The notes: generated by a model from the letters alone, not told the origin. DNA of 64,000 nt from Ktedonobacter racemifer DSM 44963 (GCF_000178855.1 NZ_ADVG01000001.1:1488001-1552000); one strand, 5' to 3'. Positions 26,170 through 34,476 are shown, counted from the first letter of the stretch. Translations and numbers: made by a program.

Positions 26170-26856
26170 ATGGATTTGTATGCGCTGGTTGAAGAGTGGC
26201 CAGAGGAGAGCCTGGTCAGCTTTCGAGAGTTGCCTGGTTGCCTATCGGCTGCCCCAACCGCTGAGGAGGCTATTCAGAAGGCACCAGAGGCAATCACAGA
26301 CTATCTCGAATGGTTAAAGCAGAACAAGATTCTCTTTCTCGAAGAAGGGATCACCCCAATCAACGTGGTGGTCAGGGAACGTTTGCGTGCAGACCGAGTT
26401 GGGCCGTGTTTCGAGGCTGAACTGGTTGCTCCAACTGATCGGGAGATGGCGAATGCCCTTACTGTGGCTGCAACCGCACGCGCCCTGCTCGCCGAGTTGT
26501 ACAATGGTGTACAGCCTGCTCAAAGGAGCCGCGCATTCAAACCTGGTGAGTGGTCGCTCACAGACCATCTTCAGCATATTCTCCAGGCTGATGCGCACTA
26601 TGTGGGGTGTCTCTCCGATCAGCCACCGGAAGCAATGCCGCCCGTAACCGAGGCAGAGCTTTCCACCAGGCTGATTGAGAACGGGATGAATTATGAGGCG
26701 TTTTTGCGCGGGCTGACGGTTGAACAGCGCGCTCGTGTGTATATCCATGGAGAGACAGAGTGGACAACGGCCAAGGTGTTACGCCGCATGACCGAACATT
26801 TGCGAGACCATTATCCCTGGATGCAGACCATCATCCGCCAGTTCTGCACACCTTAG
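26170..26856 (+). CDS. HicB-like and DinB-like fusion protein
   Basis: A 229-residue protein. Residues 1-70 (MDLYALVEEWPEESLVSFRELPGCLSAAPTAEEAIQKAPEAI) match the HicB antitoxin-like fold; residues about 90-229 form a DinB-type four-helix domain (EWSLTDHLQHILQADAHYVG with a histidine, and TEHLRDHYPWMQTI with another), the kind that binds a metal in thiol-dependent enzymes. No HicA toxin gene is adjacent, so a toxin-antitoxin role is not supported. ATG 26170 follows GAAGGAGA. Confidence 0.8.
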   Translation: MDLYALVEEWPEESLVSFRELPGCLSAAPTAEEAIQKAPEAITDYLEWLKQNKILFLEEGITPINVVVRERLRADRVGPCFEAELVAPTDREMANALTVAATARALLAELYNGVQPAQRSRAFKPGEWSLTDHLQHILQADAHYVGCLSDQPPEAMPPVTEAELSTRLIENGMNYEAFLRGLTVEQRARVYIHGETEWTTAKVLRRMTEHLRDHYPWMQTIIRQFCTP

Positions 26857-27028
26857 AGGGCAGAACGAGGATAGTTCACTGAGTGATTTTAAACTAATCA
26901 ATGAGAAACCTCTTTGCAAACTCCCGACCAGTAGCAGAGAAGAGATAATTGTACAGGTAAAAAGATGGGTACAGCAAATCCTGGAGCGAGAAGAACATCC
27001 GTAGTTTGACAGAGATGAGGTAGGCGCG

Positions 27029-28150
27029 ATGCTGGTTGCGTATGGACCGGAGGGTCAGACAGTGGTGGCGAGCGAGACGCCACTGGAACAATTGCAGGAG
27101 TGGTCGCGGGATAGGCGGTTACAGTGCCCTAATTGTCGGGGGGTGGTGCATCTGCGTGGTGGAGGGGCAAAGCGGATGCAGCCGCATTTCGCGCACCAGC
27201 GGGGAGAGTGTGCGTGGAGCACGGAGGGGGAGTCGGTGCAGCATATGCGGGGGAAGGCGGTGCTGGCCAGGTGGTTGAAGGGGCAGTTTCCCGAGGCACA
27301 GGTAACGCTGGAGGAGAGGTTGCCGGAGCCTAACCGGATCGCGGACGTCTTTTTGCGCCACGCGGATGGGCTGTGCCAGGCGGTGGAATACCAGTGCGCG
27401 CCCCTGGAGATCGAGGAGTGGCAGATGCGCCACGAGGCCTACCGCAAGGCGGGTATTATAGATACCTGGATTATTGGCAGCAATCGGCGCGAGAAGCAGG
27501 AGGCCTTTATTGACGCGGTCCTCCAGATGGCGCATGAGGTGTTATTTCTGGACTCGCAGGTGACGCCACCCCGAACCTGGCTGCGCTGGCCGATTACGCG
27601 CCAGGTGGCCCAGGAGTGGCAGAGTCAGGTGACGCCCCAGGCACGGCGTATGCCGACGCTAGAGGGATGGGTGGGGCGTCAGGGCTATGGGGCCACGCTC
27701 ATCGGGCCGCTGCATGATGTTCGGATAGATAGAGAGGGGCGGCTCCTCCATCCTGTGCGGAACAGGATGGAGGAACGAGGCAGGCTTCTGCAACAGATGA
27801 GCCAGGCGCAGGCGCCTGAGCCTGGGCTTATGGCGGCCTATTTGCGCACCTATATGGACGAGAGCATTGTGCATGGCATTATTGTGCCCCTGCTGAAATC
27901 TTATCTGCTTGATCCAGAGCTATTGCAGCGCTATAACTATGGGCGGGGGCTGCCGCAGCGGCCATTGAGCACGGAGGATCGCGCACGGGTGGAGAAGGCT
28001 AAGGTCTGGTTGAGAAACCTGGGGCAGAAGGGATATACGGGTACACGGCTACAGGAAATAGCGCGTGAACTGCCTTTTGTGGGGCCGTATGCGGCTTTTG
28101 CTAGCTATATGGAGCTGCTGGTAACGCTGAGTGGAGGTTTATCTCAATAA
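27029..28150 (+). CDS. coiA: CoiA-like competence nuclease-domain protein
   Basis: A 373-residue protein with a zinc-ribbon-like N-terminus (LQCPNCRGVVHLRGGG, HFAHQRGEC), then a restriction-endonuclease-like core (RIADVFLRHADGLCQAVEYQ, with the Asp and Glu/Gln of a PD-(D/E)xK-type site), as in CoiA, which is needed for recombination of incoming DNA in naturally competent bacteria. The C-terminal part is helical. ATG 27029 follows GAGGTAGG. The TAA stop lies inside the palindrome that follows. The gap 26857-27028 shows nothing. Confidence 0.85.
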   Translation: MLVAYGPEGQTVVASETPLEQLQEWSRDRRLQCPNCRGVVHLRGGGAKRMQPHFAHQRGECAWSTEGESVQHMRGKAVLARWLKGQFPEAQVTLEERLPEPNRIADVFLRHADGLCQAVEYQCAPLEIEEWQMRHEAYRKAGIIDTWIIGSNRREKQEAFIDAVLQMAHEVLFLDSQVTPPRTWLRWPITRQVAQEWQSQVTPQARRMPTLEGWVGRQGYGATLIGPLHDVRIDREGRLLHPVRNRMEERGRLLQQMSQAQAPEPGLMAAYLRTYMDESIVHGIIVPLLKSYLLDPELLQRYNYGRGLPQRPLSTEDRARVEKAKVWLRNLGQKGYTGTRLQEIARELPFVGPYAAFASYMELLVTLSGGLSQ

Positions 28151-28185
28151 TTTTGTGGTTTCACCCACAAAATTATTGAGATAAA
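28138..28185. terminator. 21-bp perfect hairpin containing the coiA stop codon
   Basis: Arms 28138-28158 and 28165-28185, 6-base loop. The TAA of the upstream gene (28148-28150) is in the left arm. Confidence 0.75.
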
Positions 28186-28337
28186 GGCCATATATAAGTT
28201 ATTTCGCAAAGGGGCGTGGGATTGAAACTCATTGCTTAGATGGTGCGTTATCTTAGTAGTATGCTTCAGCACTTATTCTGTAGCTTTAGGTGAGTGAAAA
28301 GACGGACGTTCATTCATAAGGAAGGATAGAGCGGATT

Positions 28338-28694
28338 ATGAATAACTTTTTCAAGGGAATGTTGGTTGGTGTTGGCATTGGTCTGCTGGTCGCCCCTATG
28401 AAGGGCGAAGAGATGCGGCGCCTGGTGAGTGAGCGCACAAATGAGCTGCGCGGCTATCTCCCCGAAAACGAGCAGCTGACCGTGTACAAGCAGCAGATTA
28501 GCGACCGTGTTTCGCACACGGCTGACAACCTGAAGGGCTATGCTCAGCAGGCTTCAAGTACTCTACAGAACACGGCTGGCAATCTGAAGAACATTGGCCA
28601 GAATGCGGCTTCGGACGTGAAGAGCACGGGCCAGGATGTCGCCGATACTTCGAAAGATGCAGTGCGCTCGGCAAAGAATAGTAGTTCGTTCTAA
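28338..28694 (+). CDS. YtxH-like small stress/envelope protein
   Basis: A 118-residue protein beginning MNNFFKGMLVGVGIGLLVAPMKGEEMRRLV, the Gly-rich membrane segment followed by APxxGxExR that marks YtxH-domain proteins. The rest is amphipathic and helical (repeats like LKGYAQQASSTLQNTAGNLK), resembling LEA-type or apolipoprotein-like helices. ATG 28338 follows AAGGAAGG. The stop codon lies inside a 37-bp palindrome. Confidence 0.85.
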   Translation: MNNFFKGMLVGVGIGLLVAPMKGEEMRRLVSERTNELRGYLPENEQLTVYKQQISDRVSHTADNLKGYAQQASSTLQNTAGNLKNIGQNAASDVKSTGQDVADTSKDAVRSAKNSSSF

Positions 28695-28763
28695 TGAAAA
28701 AAAGTGAAAGAGGGTTGGCAGCCTCCGGCTGCCAACCCTCTTTCACTTTTTTTCATTAGAACG
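28687..28763. terminator. 37-bp perfect palindrome containing the ytxH-like stop codon
   Basis: Left arm 28687-28723, loop TCC, right arm 28727-28763, with no mismatch. The left arm includes the last Phe codon and the TAA stop (28692-28694). The stem contains an A-run on the left and a T-run on the right, so a stem followed by U could terminate on either strand. Confidence 0.85.
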
Positions 28764-28771
28764 AGTTGTGG

Positions 28772-28777
28772 TATAAT
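28772..28777 (+). promoter_or_regulatory. possible -10 box (TATAAT) before the LevR gene region
   Basis: GTGGTATAATAC contains a consensus -10 with an upstream TG, but no convincing -35 is seen because the bases 17 upstream are the T-run of the palindrome. The first clear gene downstream starts at 29301. Confidence 0.4.
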
Positions 28778-28949
28778 ACAAATGTTCGACTTTTGTAAGT
28801 TGGGCGTTGAAAAGGCGGTATGGTTGGGATTGAGAGGGGAAGCGTTCGCGTGAAAACGGGGTTGAGGGTTCCAGTTCGTTCTCTCTGCGATGTTGCACGC
28901 CTGGCGCTTCGCCGGATCCTGCGCCGCGAAAAAAAGACATGCCTTACGA

Positions 28950-28965
28950 CATGTTTTAAAACATG
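28950..28965. promoter_or_regulatory. 16-bp palindrome, operator-like
   Basis: CATGTTTTAAAACATG is perfectly symmetrical and is flanked by a second, wider dyad (AGACATG near 28935 and CATGTCT near 28973). It lies about 335 bp before the LevR gene. Operator status is a guess; a 109-residue frame across it (28820-29149) does not look like a gene. Confidence 0.35.
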
Positions 28966-29082
28966 CTTTACCATGTCTGCCTGGTGTTGGGCATGGTACA
29001 TGTATCACGGCTTCTGGCCCGTTCTGGTGCTAGAAGACGTCATCAAAATGAGCATACATGCTTGCAATGGTGCAGGTGTGGG

Positions 29083-29152
29083 TGCTCATTTTGTTAACTC
29101 TGGTCCAGAAGCGCCTGCGGACGCTTCTGGACCAGAGTTAACAAAATGAGCA
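29083..29152. terminator. 31-bp perfect palindrome upstream of the LevR gene
   Basis: Arms 29083-29113 and 29122-29152 with an 8-base loop. It is of the same type as the palindromes after genes but no convincing gene ends just before it. Confidence 0.7.
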
Positions 29153-29300
29153 TTGGATAGGAGGGATCAAGGGTATTTGCTTTTTCGATGGGGTGTTTGT
29201 ATACTAGGGGGCAAGCCTACAAAAGCTCTACTTTCTATGAGATTATTTGCTCCGGATGTTTCCCCAGGCGGGGGGTTGGGGGCGAGAAAAAGGACCATGC

Positions 29301-32300
29301 ATGCAGCGCAAAGAGCGTGTCTTGGAGGCTCTGCGCTTCCTGTGCACTCAGCAGCAACCAGGTCAGAATAGCGTGCTCAGGCGGTATTCTGGCTTCAATG
29401 CGGAAGAGGTTGCACAGCAAGCGGGCATTGATCGGACGAATGCTAGCCGAGATTTAAATCAACTGGCACAGGATGGGATGATTGAAAAGATTCCCGGGCG
29501 TCCTGTGCTTTTTGCGCTTAAGGAGAGGGGCGATGCTGAGGCTCCTTCTATAGATAAGGCTGCATCTGTGGTACCAGCGGCGCGCGATCTGCGTGTAGCA
29601 GCAGCCTCAGTGCCAAAGCCGGTAGGAGAACTTCCTATCTCGCCACTCGTGCTGAGCAGGCCGCAAACGATTGTGGCTTCGGCAGATCTGGGCGCGGTCA
29701 TCACTAGCTTTGAGACGATGATCGGGCATCATGAGGGGCTGAAGGTGGCGATACAGCAGGCCAAGGCGGCAATTCTCTATCCACCACGTGGGCTGCATAC
29801 GCTCTTATATGGTCCCAGCGGCGTAGGCAAGACTACGCTTGCGCGCTTGATGCATAGCTTCGCGCTGGAACATAACGCGTTCTCCCCCGACGCGCCTTTT
29901 ATCAGCTTTAACTGTGCCGATTACGCGGGCAATCCACAGTTGTTGATGGGACATCTTTTTGGTGTGGTCAAGGGTGCTTATACGGGAGCCGACCGGGACC
30001 GGGCAGGACTGGTCGAGCAGGCACACCGGGGTATCCTCTTTCTAGATGAAGTTCATCGCCTGCCGCCTGAGGGCCAGGAGATGCTCTTTTATCTGATGGA
30101 CCAGGAGCGCTTCCGGCGCCTGGGCGATATTCGTGAGCGACAGGCCTCATTGCTGTTGATCGCCGCGACCACGGAAGATCCTGCCGTAGCCCTCCTGCCG
30201 ACGTTTCGCCGACGCATTCCGATGGTGATTACGCTCCCGGGCTTGAATGAGCGCACATCCAGAGAGCGCTATGAGCTGATCCGCGCCTTCTTTAACGCGG
30301 AATGTAGTAGTATTGGCGCCAACATCCAGGTCGCGCCCCAGGTCTTGCAGGCCTTACTACTCTATGATTGCCCCGGCAATATTGGCCAACTCAGAACGGA
30401 TGTACAGTTGATCTGTGCACGCGCCTACCTGGAGTATCGCACTAATAATCAGCATGAGCTTCATGTGCACCTTGAGACGCTGCCAGAGCATGTGCGGCGT
30501 GGCCTGTTGCGTATCAAAGACCTCCGGCACGACACGGATGGGGAACAACCCGTCTGGGAGGCAACGCATATTTTTACACCGAGCGGGCTGAGCCTTAATG
30601 GAGTCGGAGAGTCGGCACGCAACCTGTACGATTCAATCAGCACAGGCCTGGCCTCGCTACGTAAAAGCGGCATACCTGAAGAGGAGATTACCAAGCTGCT
30701 CCAGCTTGAAATCCAGCAATATTTCCAGCACTACGCGCAGACCGTCACCCAGGAACGTCCCAACCAGGCGGCGCACCTGGTAGATGAACGGATCTCTTCG
30801 CTGGCACGCTCCGTCGTGCACTTCGCGGAGGAAGAGTTACAGCGGGCTTTTCCCGAGAAGCTTGACCTGGTCCTGGCCCTACACCTCTCCAGTATGCTTG
30901 AGCGTATGGCCCAGAGGCCCTTAATGGCTGTACCAGGGATGCAAGCGGTGCGCCAGACCTATCCCATCGAATATGCAGTCGCGCAGGCGGCCCTGACACG
31001 CGTGCAAGCGGAACTGGGAATCACATTACCAGCCAGCGAGGCCAATGTCCTGACCCTCCTCTTTACCAATGCAGATACGCTACTGAGCGTCGAGCATGCG
31101 ACCGTGGGTATCGTCATCGCCGCGCATGGACACGGTATTGCCACGGGGCTGACGGAGTTGGCCAATACATTGGTTGGAGCTGATTCGGTCGCGCCGATCG
31201 AGCTGAACCTGGATCAGACGCCGGAGACGATTCTTAACCAGGTCGAACAGAGTGTACGCAAGGCCGACCAGGGGAATGGCGTGCTACTGCTTGTTGACTT
31301 TGCCTCGCTGCTCTCGCTGGGAGATATGATCGCCCAACGAACGGGCATCGCGGTCTACACGGTCTCAAACGTCAGCGCACCCCTGGTCGTAGAGGCCTCC
31401 AGGCGGGCACGGCGCGGAGAGCATATCTCGCTTGAGCAACTGGCGGCGAGCTTAAGCCAGGTCGCAAGCGAGGAGAAGGTAGGGCAGAATGGTGCGGGGA
31501 ACACCAGGGGTTGGGCGGAGACGGCACAGCAGGTGGAGGAGGGACGAGGAGAGAATTTTCCAGGGCACAATGGGGAGCACGCGCCCCAGTCACGAGTCAT
31601 CCTCTCGATCTGCATTACGGGCCATGGAAGCGCCGTCAAGCTGGCAGAGATTATTTATGAACGCCTGCCGGAGACGCAAGAGCAAGATGTTGAGATTATC
31701 TGCATGGATATCAACATCACAGGCAAAACGGAGGCCGAGATTCAACGCCTGGTGGGCGATAGGCAGGTGGTGGGCATCGTTGGCACGATCAATCCACATT
31801 TGCCACATATCCCCTTTATCTCATTGACCGAGGTGCTCTTTGGCGATGGTATCGCACGCCTGCGTACGTTGCTGGGCGTCACGCTCATCGATCCGGCGCT
31901 GCTTCAGCCTCAGCCCAGGCGCACGACGCCCACCTTCCAGGGGAGGCGCGAACTCTTCGAGGCCATCGCGCGCACCTTGAGTGAGCGCCTACTCTTCCTG
32001 AATCCAGGGCGCGTGCTTCCAATGCTGGAGAGTATGCTGGAGATGATCGAGATCGAGGTAGGGGAGAGCTTTGATATTGATGTGCTGGCGGGCCTGATTG
32101 TGCACCTGGCAACTGTGCTGGAGCGAGGCGGGCATCAGGGGCGCTTTCTGGTCAGCAGCGAGGTACGACAGCGTGTGCAGAAGCATTATCCGAGTGAGCT
32201 GGATGTGTGTCGGCGCGCCTGGCAGGTCTTGGGAAGCCAGGTGGGACGGACCCTGCCAGAGGAGGAGGCGTTTAATATGGTCGGGATTCTACGCCAGGTA

Positions 32301-32336
32301 GATATATTCATCAATCCGAATTTACCGATACGATAG
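29301..32336 (+). CDS. levR: LevR-type sigma-54-dependent activator with PTS domains
   Basis: A 1011-residue activator. In order: N-terminal winged helix (residues 1-75), AAA+ domain with Walker A GPSGVGKTT (about 170), the sigma-54 contact loop GAYTGA (about 225; GAFTGA in most activators) and Walker B ILFLDEVHRLP; a first PRD; a mannose-type EIIA-like domain with the phosphorylatable His in AAHGHG (about 608); an EIIB-like domain (ICITGHGSAVKLAEII, about 767); and a second PRD. LevR proteins sense PTS flux by phosphorylation and switch on a PTS operon. ATG 29301 follows AAAAGGA. The PTS genes downstream have a matching sigma-54 promoter. Confidence 0.92.
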   Translation: MQRKERVLEALRFLCTQQQPGQNSVLRRYSGFNAEEVAQQAGIDRTNASRDLNQLAQDGMIEKIPGRPVLFALKERGDAEAPSIDKAASVVPAARDLRVAAASVPKPVGELPISPLVLSRPQTIVASADLGAVITSFETMIGHHEGLKVAIQQAKAAILYPPRGLHTLLYGPSGVGKTTLARLMHSFALEHNAFSPDAPFISFNCADYAGNPQLLMGHLFGVVKGAYTGADRDRAGLVEQAHRGILFLDEVHRLPPEGQEMLFYLMDQERFRRLGDIRERQASLLLIAATTEDPAVALLPTFRRRIPMVITLPGLNERTSRERYELIRAFFNAECSSIGANIQVAPQVLQALLLYDCPGNIGQLRTDVQLICARAYLEYRTNNQHELHVHLETLPEHVRRGLLRIKDLRHDTDGEQPVWEATHIFTPSGLSLNGVGESARNLYDSISTGLASLRKSGIPEEEITKLLQLEIQQYFQHYAQTVTQERPNQAAHLVDERISSLARSVVHFAEEELQRAFPEKLDLVLALHLSSMLERMAQRPLMAVPGMQAVRQTYPIEYAVAQAALTRVQAELGITLPASEANVLTLLFTNADTLLSVEHATVGIVIAAHGHGIATGLTELANTLVGADSVAPIELNLDQTPETILNQVEQSVRKADQGNGVLLLVDFASLLSLGDMIAQRTGIAVYTVSNVSAPLVVEASRRARRGEHISLEQLAASLSQVASEEKVGQNGAGNTRGWAETAQQVEEGRGENFPGHNGEHAPQSRVILSICITGHGSAVKLAEIIYERLPETQEQDVEIICMDINITGKTEAEIQRLVGDRQVVGIVGTINPHLPHIPFISLTEVLFGDGIARLRTLLGVTLIDPALLQPQPRRTTPTFQGRRELFEAIARTLSERLLFLNPGRVLPMLESMLEMIEIEVGESFDIDVLAGLIVHLATVLERGGHQGRFLVSSEVRQRVQKHYPSELDVCRRAWQVLGSQVGRTLPEEEAFNMVGILRQVDIFINPNLPIR

Positions 32337-32402
32337 TTAAAGTTGTGTGTAGCCAATAGTTCAAATTAAGGGAGCTTCCCCGATTTGCAGGAAGGCAATC
32401 CC

Positions 32403-32440
32403 TAACCATAGGTGCGCGATAAATCGGGCGCCTATGGTTA
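32403..32440. promoter_or_regulatory. inverted repeat, candidate activator-binding site
   Basis: TAACCATAGGTGCGC (32403-32417) pairs with GCGCCTATGGTTA (32428-32440) with one bulged base. It lies about 80-115 bp upstream of the sigma-54 promoter, a usual distance for an upstream activating sequence. The binding of LevR is inferred. Confidence 0.5.
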
Positions 32441-32491
32441 TAGAGCGTTCCACTTTGGGGTGCACAGTAATGCACAGATAGGAGGGGGGGA

Positions 32492-32515
32492 AGTGTGCTA
32501 TGTGTGTAGCACACT
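32492..32515. promoter_or_regulatory. inverted repeat just upstream of the -24 element
   Basis: AGTGTGCT (32492-32499) and AGCACACT (32508-32515) form a perfect dyad ending two bases before the -24 element, a position suited to a repressor or a second regulator. Confidence 0.45.
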
Positions 32516-32517
32516 AA

Positions 32518-32534
32518 TTGGCATGAGACTTGCA
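32518..32534 (+). promoter_or_regulatory. sigma-54 (RpoN) -24/-12 promoter of the PTS genes
   Basis: TTGGCATGAGACTTGCA matches the RpoN consensus TGGCAC-N5-TTGC at nearly every position; GG (32520-32521) and GC (32532-32533) are separated by 10 bases as required. It lies about 100 bp before the PTS IIB gene and after the gene of a sigma-54 activator. Confidence 0.85.
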
Positions 32535-32629
32535 GTAATAGAGAGTAGGAAAAACAACCTGGTCCGTAGTGTGCTAGAAAGCAACCACCAGGCACCAAAC
32601 ATCCACACGACGTGGCAGAAGGGTTTCGT

Positions 32630-32950
32630 ATGGTTCAAGTCCTGATTGTGTGTAGCTGGGGGATGTCAACAAGCCTCCTGGTGGAAAGTATGCTAGCGGT
32701 GGCACAGGAACAACATTTTGCACTGAGCGTTGAGGCATTGAGCGCGGGCGAGTATACGTCCAGGGTGGACGAATGCGATATCGTCCTGCTTGCGCCTCAG
32801 ATCCGGCATCTGCGTAAGAGCATAGAGAAGATCGCCAATGAGGCTGGCAAGCCAGTCGCTATGATCGAGCCTTTTCATTACGCGACGATGAACGGGGAGG
32901 CAGTGCTTGAACAGGTCCAACAAATGCTCTCAGGTGTTGGAGAAGAGTAA
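32630..32950 (+). CDS. PTS lactose/cellobiose-type EIIB
   Basis: A 107-residue EIIB of the lactose/cellobiose class: MVQVLIVCSWGMSTSLLVES has the phosphorylated Cys in VCSWGMST, and DIVLLAPQIRHLRKSI is also typical. It carries the phosphate from EIIA to the sugar passing through EIIC. The start at 32630 agrees with the family; an ATG at 32612 adds six residues. No free EIIA gene is seen here. Confidence 0.9.
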   Translation: MVQVLIVCSWGMSTSLLVESMLAVAQEQHFALSVEALSAGEYTSRVDECDIVLLAPQIRHLRKSIEKIANEAGKPVAMIEPFHYATMNGEAVLEQVQQMLSGVGEE

Positions 32951-32952
32951 TC

Positions 32953-33009
32953 AGGTGGTTGTGGTGCTTTCTGGCGACCGCTGGTCGCCAGAAAGCACCA
33001 CAACCACCT
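32953..33009. terminator. 27-bp perfect palindrome between EIIB and EIIC genes
   Basis: Arms 32953-32979 and 32983-33009, 3-base loop, starting two bases after the EIIB stop. Because the EIIC gene is almost certainly in the same operon, it must allow read-through or serve as an mRNA processing or stabilising site. Confidence 0.7.
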
Positions 33010-33028
33010 AACCAAGGATGAGTGTAGC

Positions 33029-34372
33029 GTGAACAGGGCAATGGAGCGTTTAAGCGAGATTTTTGAGCGCTATTTTGTGCCTCCGTTGGGGGCCATCGCA
33101 AGTAGTATCTACTTGCAGGCGATTCGCGACGCCTTCATTATCTTCACGCTGCCACTCATCATCGCGGGAAGCCTGTTTCTCATCATCGCCAATCCGCCTA
33201 TTGGGGCACTGGCCGAGTGGCTGAAGCCGTACCAGGGCGCGATCCTGGTGCCGTATGAGCTTTCATTCGGGTTAATGGCCCTGTTCCTGGCCTTTGGCGT
33301 GGCTCATAGCCTGGCGCAATACCGGCGTACGGAGGCGGTTCAGCCAGGAATCCTGGCCATGGTAGTCTTTCTGATCGCCAATGTGCCAGTGACGGATCTC
33401 AATGAGCTAAAACTGGGGCAGATTCTGCCCTCACTGGGGGGTCAGGGTCTGCTGGTGGCTATTCTGGTGGGTATTGCCACCACAGAGGTGGTGTACTGGT
33501 TTCGCAATTCGCGCTATACCATTCGCCTCCCCAAGACGGTGCCGCCAAACGTGAAGCGGGCCTTTGAAGCGCTGGTACCCACACTTTTCCTGATCACCGT
33601 GATCTGGTTATTGGAGTGGTTTATCAGCTCCCATACGATTATCGCGGATGGGAAGACACAGCAGCTTACACTCCCGCTATTACTCATGGAGGTCTTCAAG
33701 CCACTGGTCGTGGTGCAGGATAGCTATCCTGCGGCGCTTTTGGAGATCATCCTGATGATGTTGCTCTGGTCGGTAGGCATTCATGGCATGAACATTGTCA
33801 CGGCAATCGCCCTGCCATTCTGGCTTACCACGATCTCAGCTAATGCCACAGGAGGGCATGGCATCGTTACCGAGCCATTCTTCCACATCTTTTCACACCT
33901 GGGTGGATCGGGAGCCACCTGGCCGCTCGTGATCTATATGCTGCGCTCACGTTCGTCGCAGCTACGCACGATAGGCCGCGTCGCCCTGGGTCCCGCGATC
34001 TTTAACATTAACGAGCCGGTCACCTTTGGTGTGCCGATGGTGCTCAATCCATTGATGATGATACCGTTTATCCTGGTACCCATCGTCGTGGTGAGCATCA
34101 ATTACCTGGCGTTCTCGCTGGGGCTCGTGCATGTACCGATCGTGATGCAGCCATTCACCGTTCCCGTTGGAATAAGCGGGTTTATCGCTACTGGAGGAGA
34201 CTGGAGAGGCAGTGTCCTGCAAGGCGTCAACCTCGTGATTTCCGCTTTGATATATTACCCGTTTTTCAAGTCCTGGGAACGTATTCTGGTGGAGCGTGAA
34301 GAGCAGGCGACACAGAAGGAGGCAGAAGCCGTGCGTGTAGCGGTAAAGCCTGCTAAAGTGATGCCTGGCTGA
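33029..34372 (+). CDS. PTS lactose/cellobiose-type EIIC permease
   Basis: A 447-residue membrane permease, collinear with EIIC of the cellobiose/lactose family: ten or so hydrophobic segments, YLQAIRDAFIIFTLPLIIAGS near the start, VGIHGMNIV in the middle, and the substrate-site motif FNINEPVTFGVPMVLNP. GTG 33029 with AAGGATG upstream; an ATG 12 bases later is an alternative. It completes a IIB-IIC pair; the sugar is likely a beta-glucoside or similar disaccharide. Confidence 0.92.
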   Translation: MNRAMERLSEIFERYFVPPLGAIASSIYLQAIRDAFIIFTLPLIIAGSLFLIIANPPIGALAEWLKPYQGAILVPYELSFGLMALFLAFGVAHSLAQYRRTEAVQPGILAMVVFLIANVPVTDLNELKLGQILPSLGGQGLLVAILVGIATTEVVYWFRNSRYTIRLPKTVPPNVKRAFEALVPTLFLITVIWLLEWFISSHTIIADGKTQQLTLPLLLMEVFKPLVVVQDSYPAALLEIILMMLLWSVGIHGMNIVTAIALPFWLTTISANATGGHGIVTEPFFHIFSHLGGSGATWPLVIYMLRSRSSQLRTIGRVALGPAIFNINEPVTFGVPMVLNPLMMIPFILVPIVVVSINYLAFSLGLVHVPIVMQPFTVPVGISGFIATGGDWRGSVLQGVNLVISALIYYPFFKSWERILVEREEQATQKEAEAVRVAVKPAKVMPG

Positions 34373-34374
34373 GG

Positions 34375-34440
34375 CGCCGCGCTGCTAACCCCCATTCGGG
34401 GGCAAGCGCACGCGCCTATATATCACTGTACCGGAAGAAG
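34375..34440 (+). repeat. copy D of the GACGCTGCT repeat, interrupted by CCCCCATTCGGGGG
   Basis: CGCGCTGCTAA (34379-34389), then the 14-base palindromic motif (34389-34402), then CAAGCGCACGCG and TATATATCACTGTACCGGA, which continue the repeat seen at 17697 and 19991. The motif looks inserted in, or an extra arm of, the repeat. Confidence 0.6.
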
Positions 34441-34476
34441 GGAGGTAATGAGCGGCAGAACGCTTTTTTGTAAGTG

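Noticed and set aside
28203..28232. CGCAAAGGGGCGTGGGATTGAAAC looks like the 3' end of a CRISPR repeat
   Set aside because: Only one copy is present and no spacer-repeat periodicity or cas gene is nearby, so it is not an array; chance resemblance or a lone relic.
28820..29149. 109-residue plus-strand frame before the LevR gene
   Set aside because: No ribosome-binding site, Cys/Arg-rich unlikely composition, and its end is made of the 31-bp palindrome.
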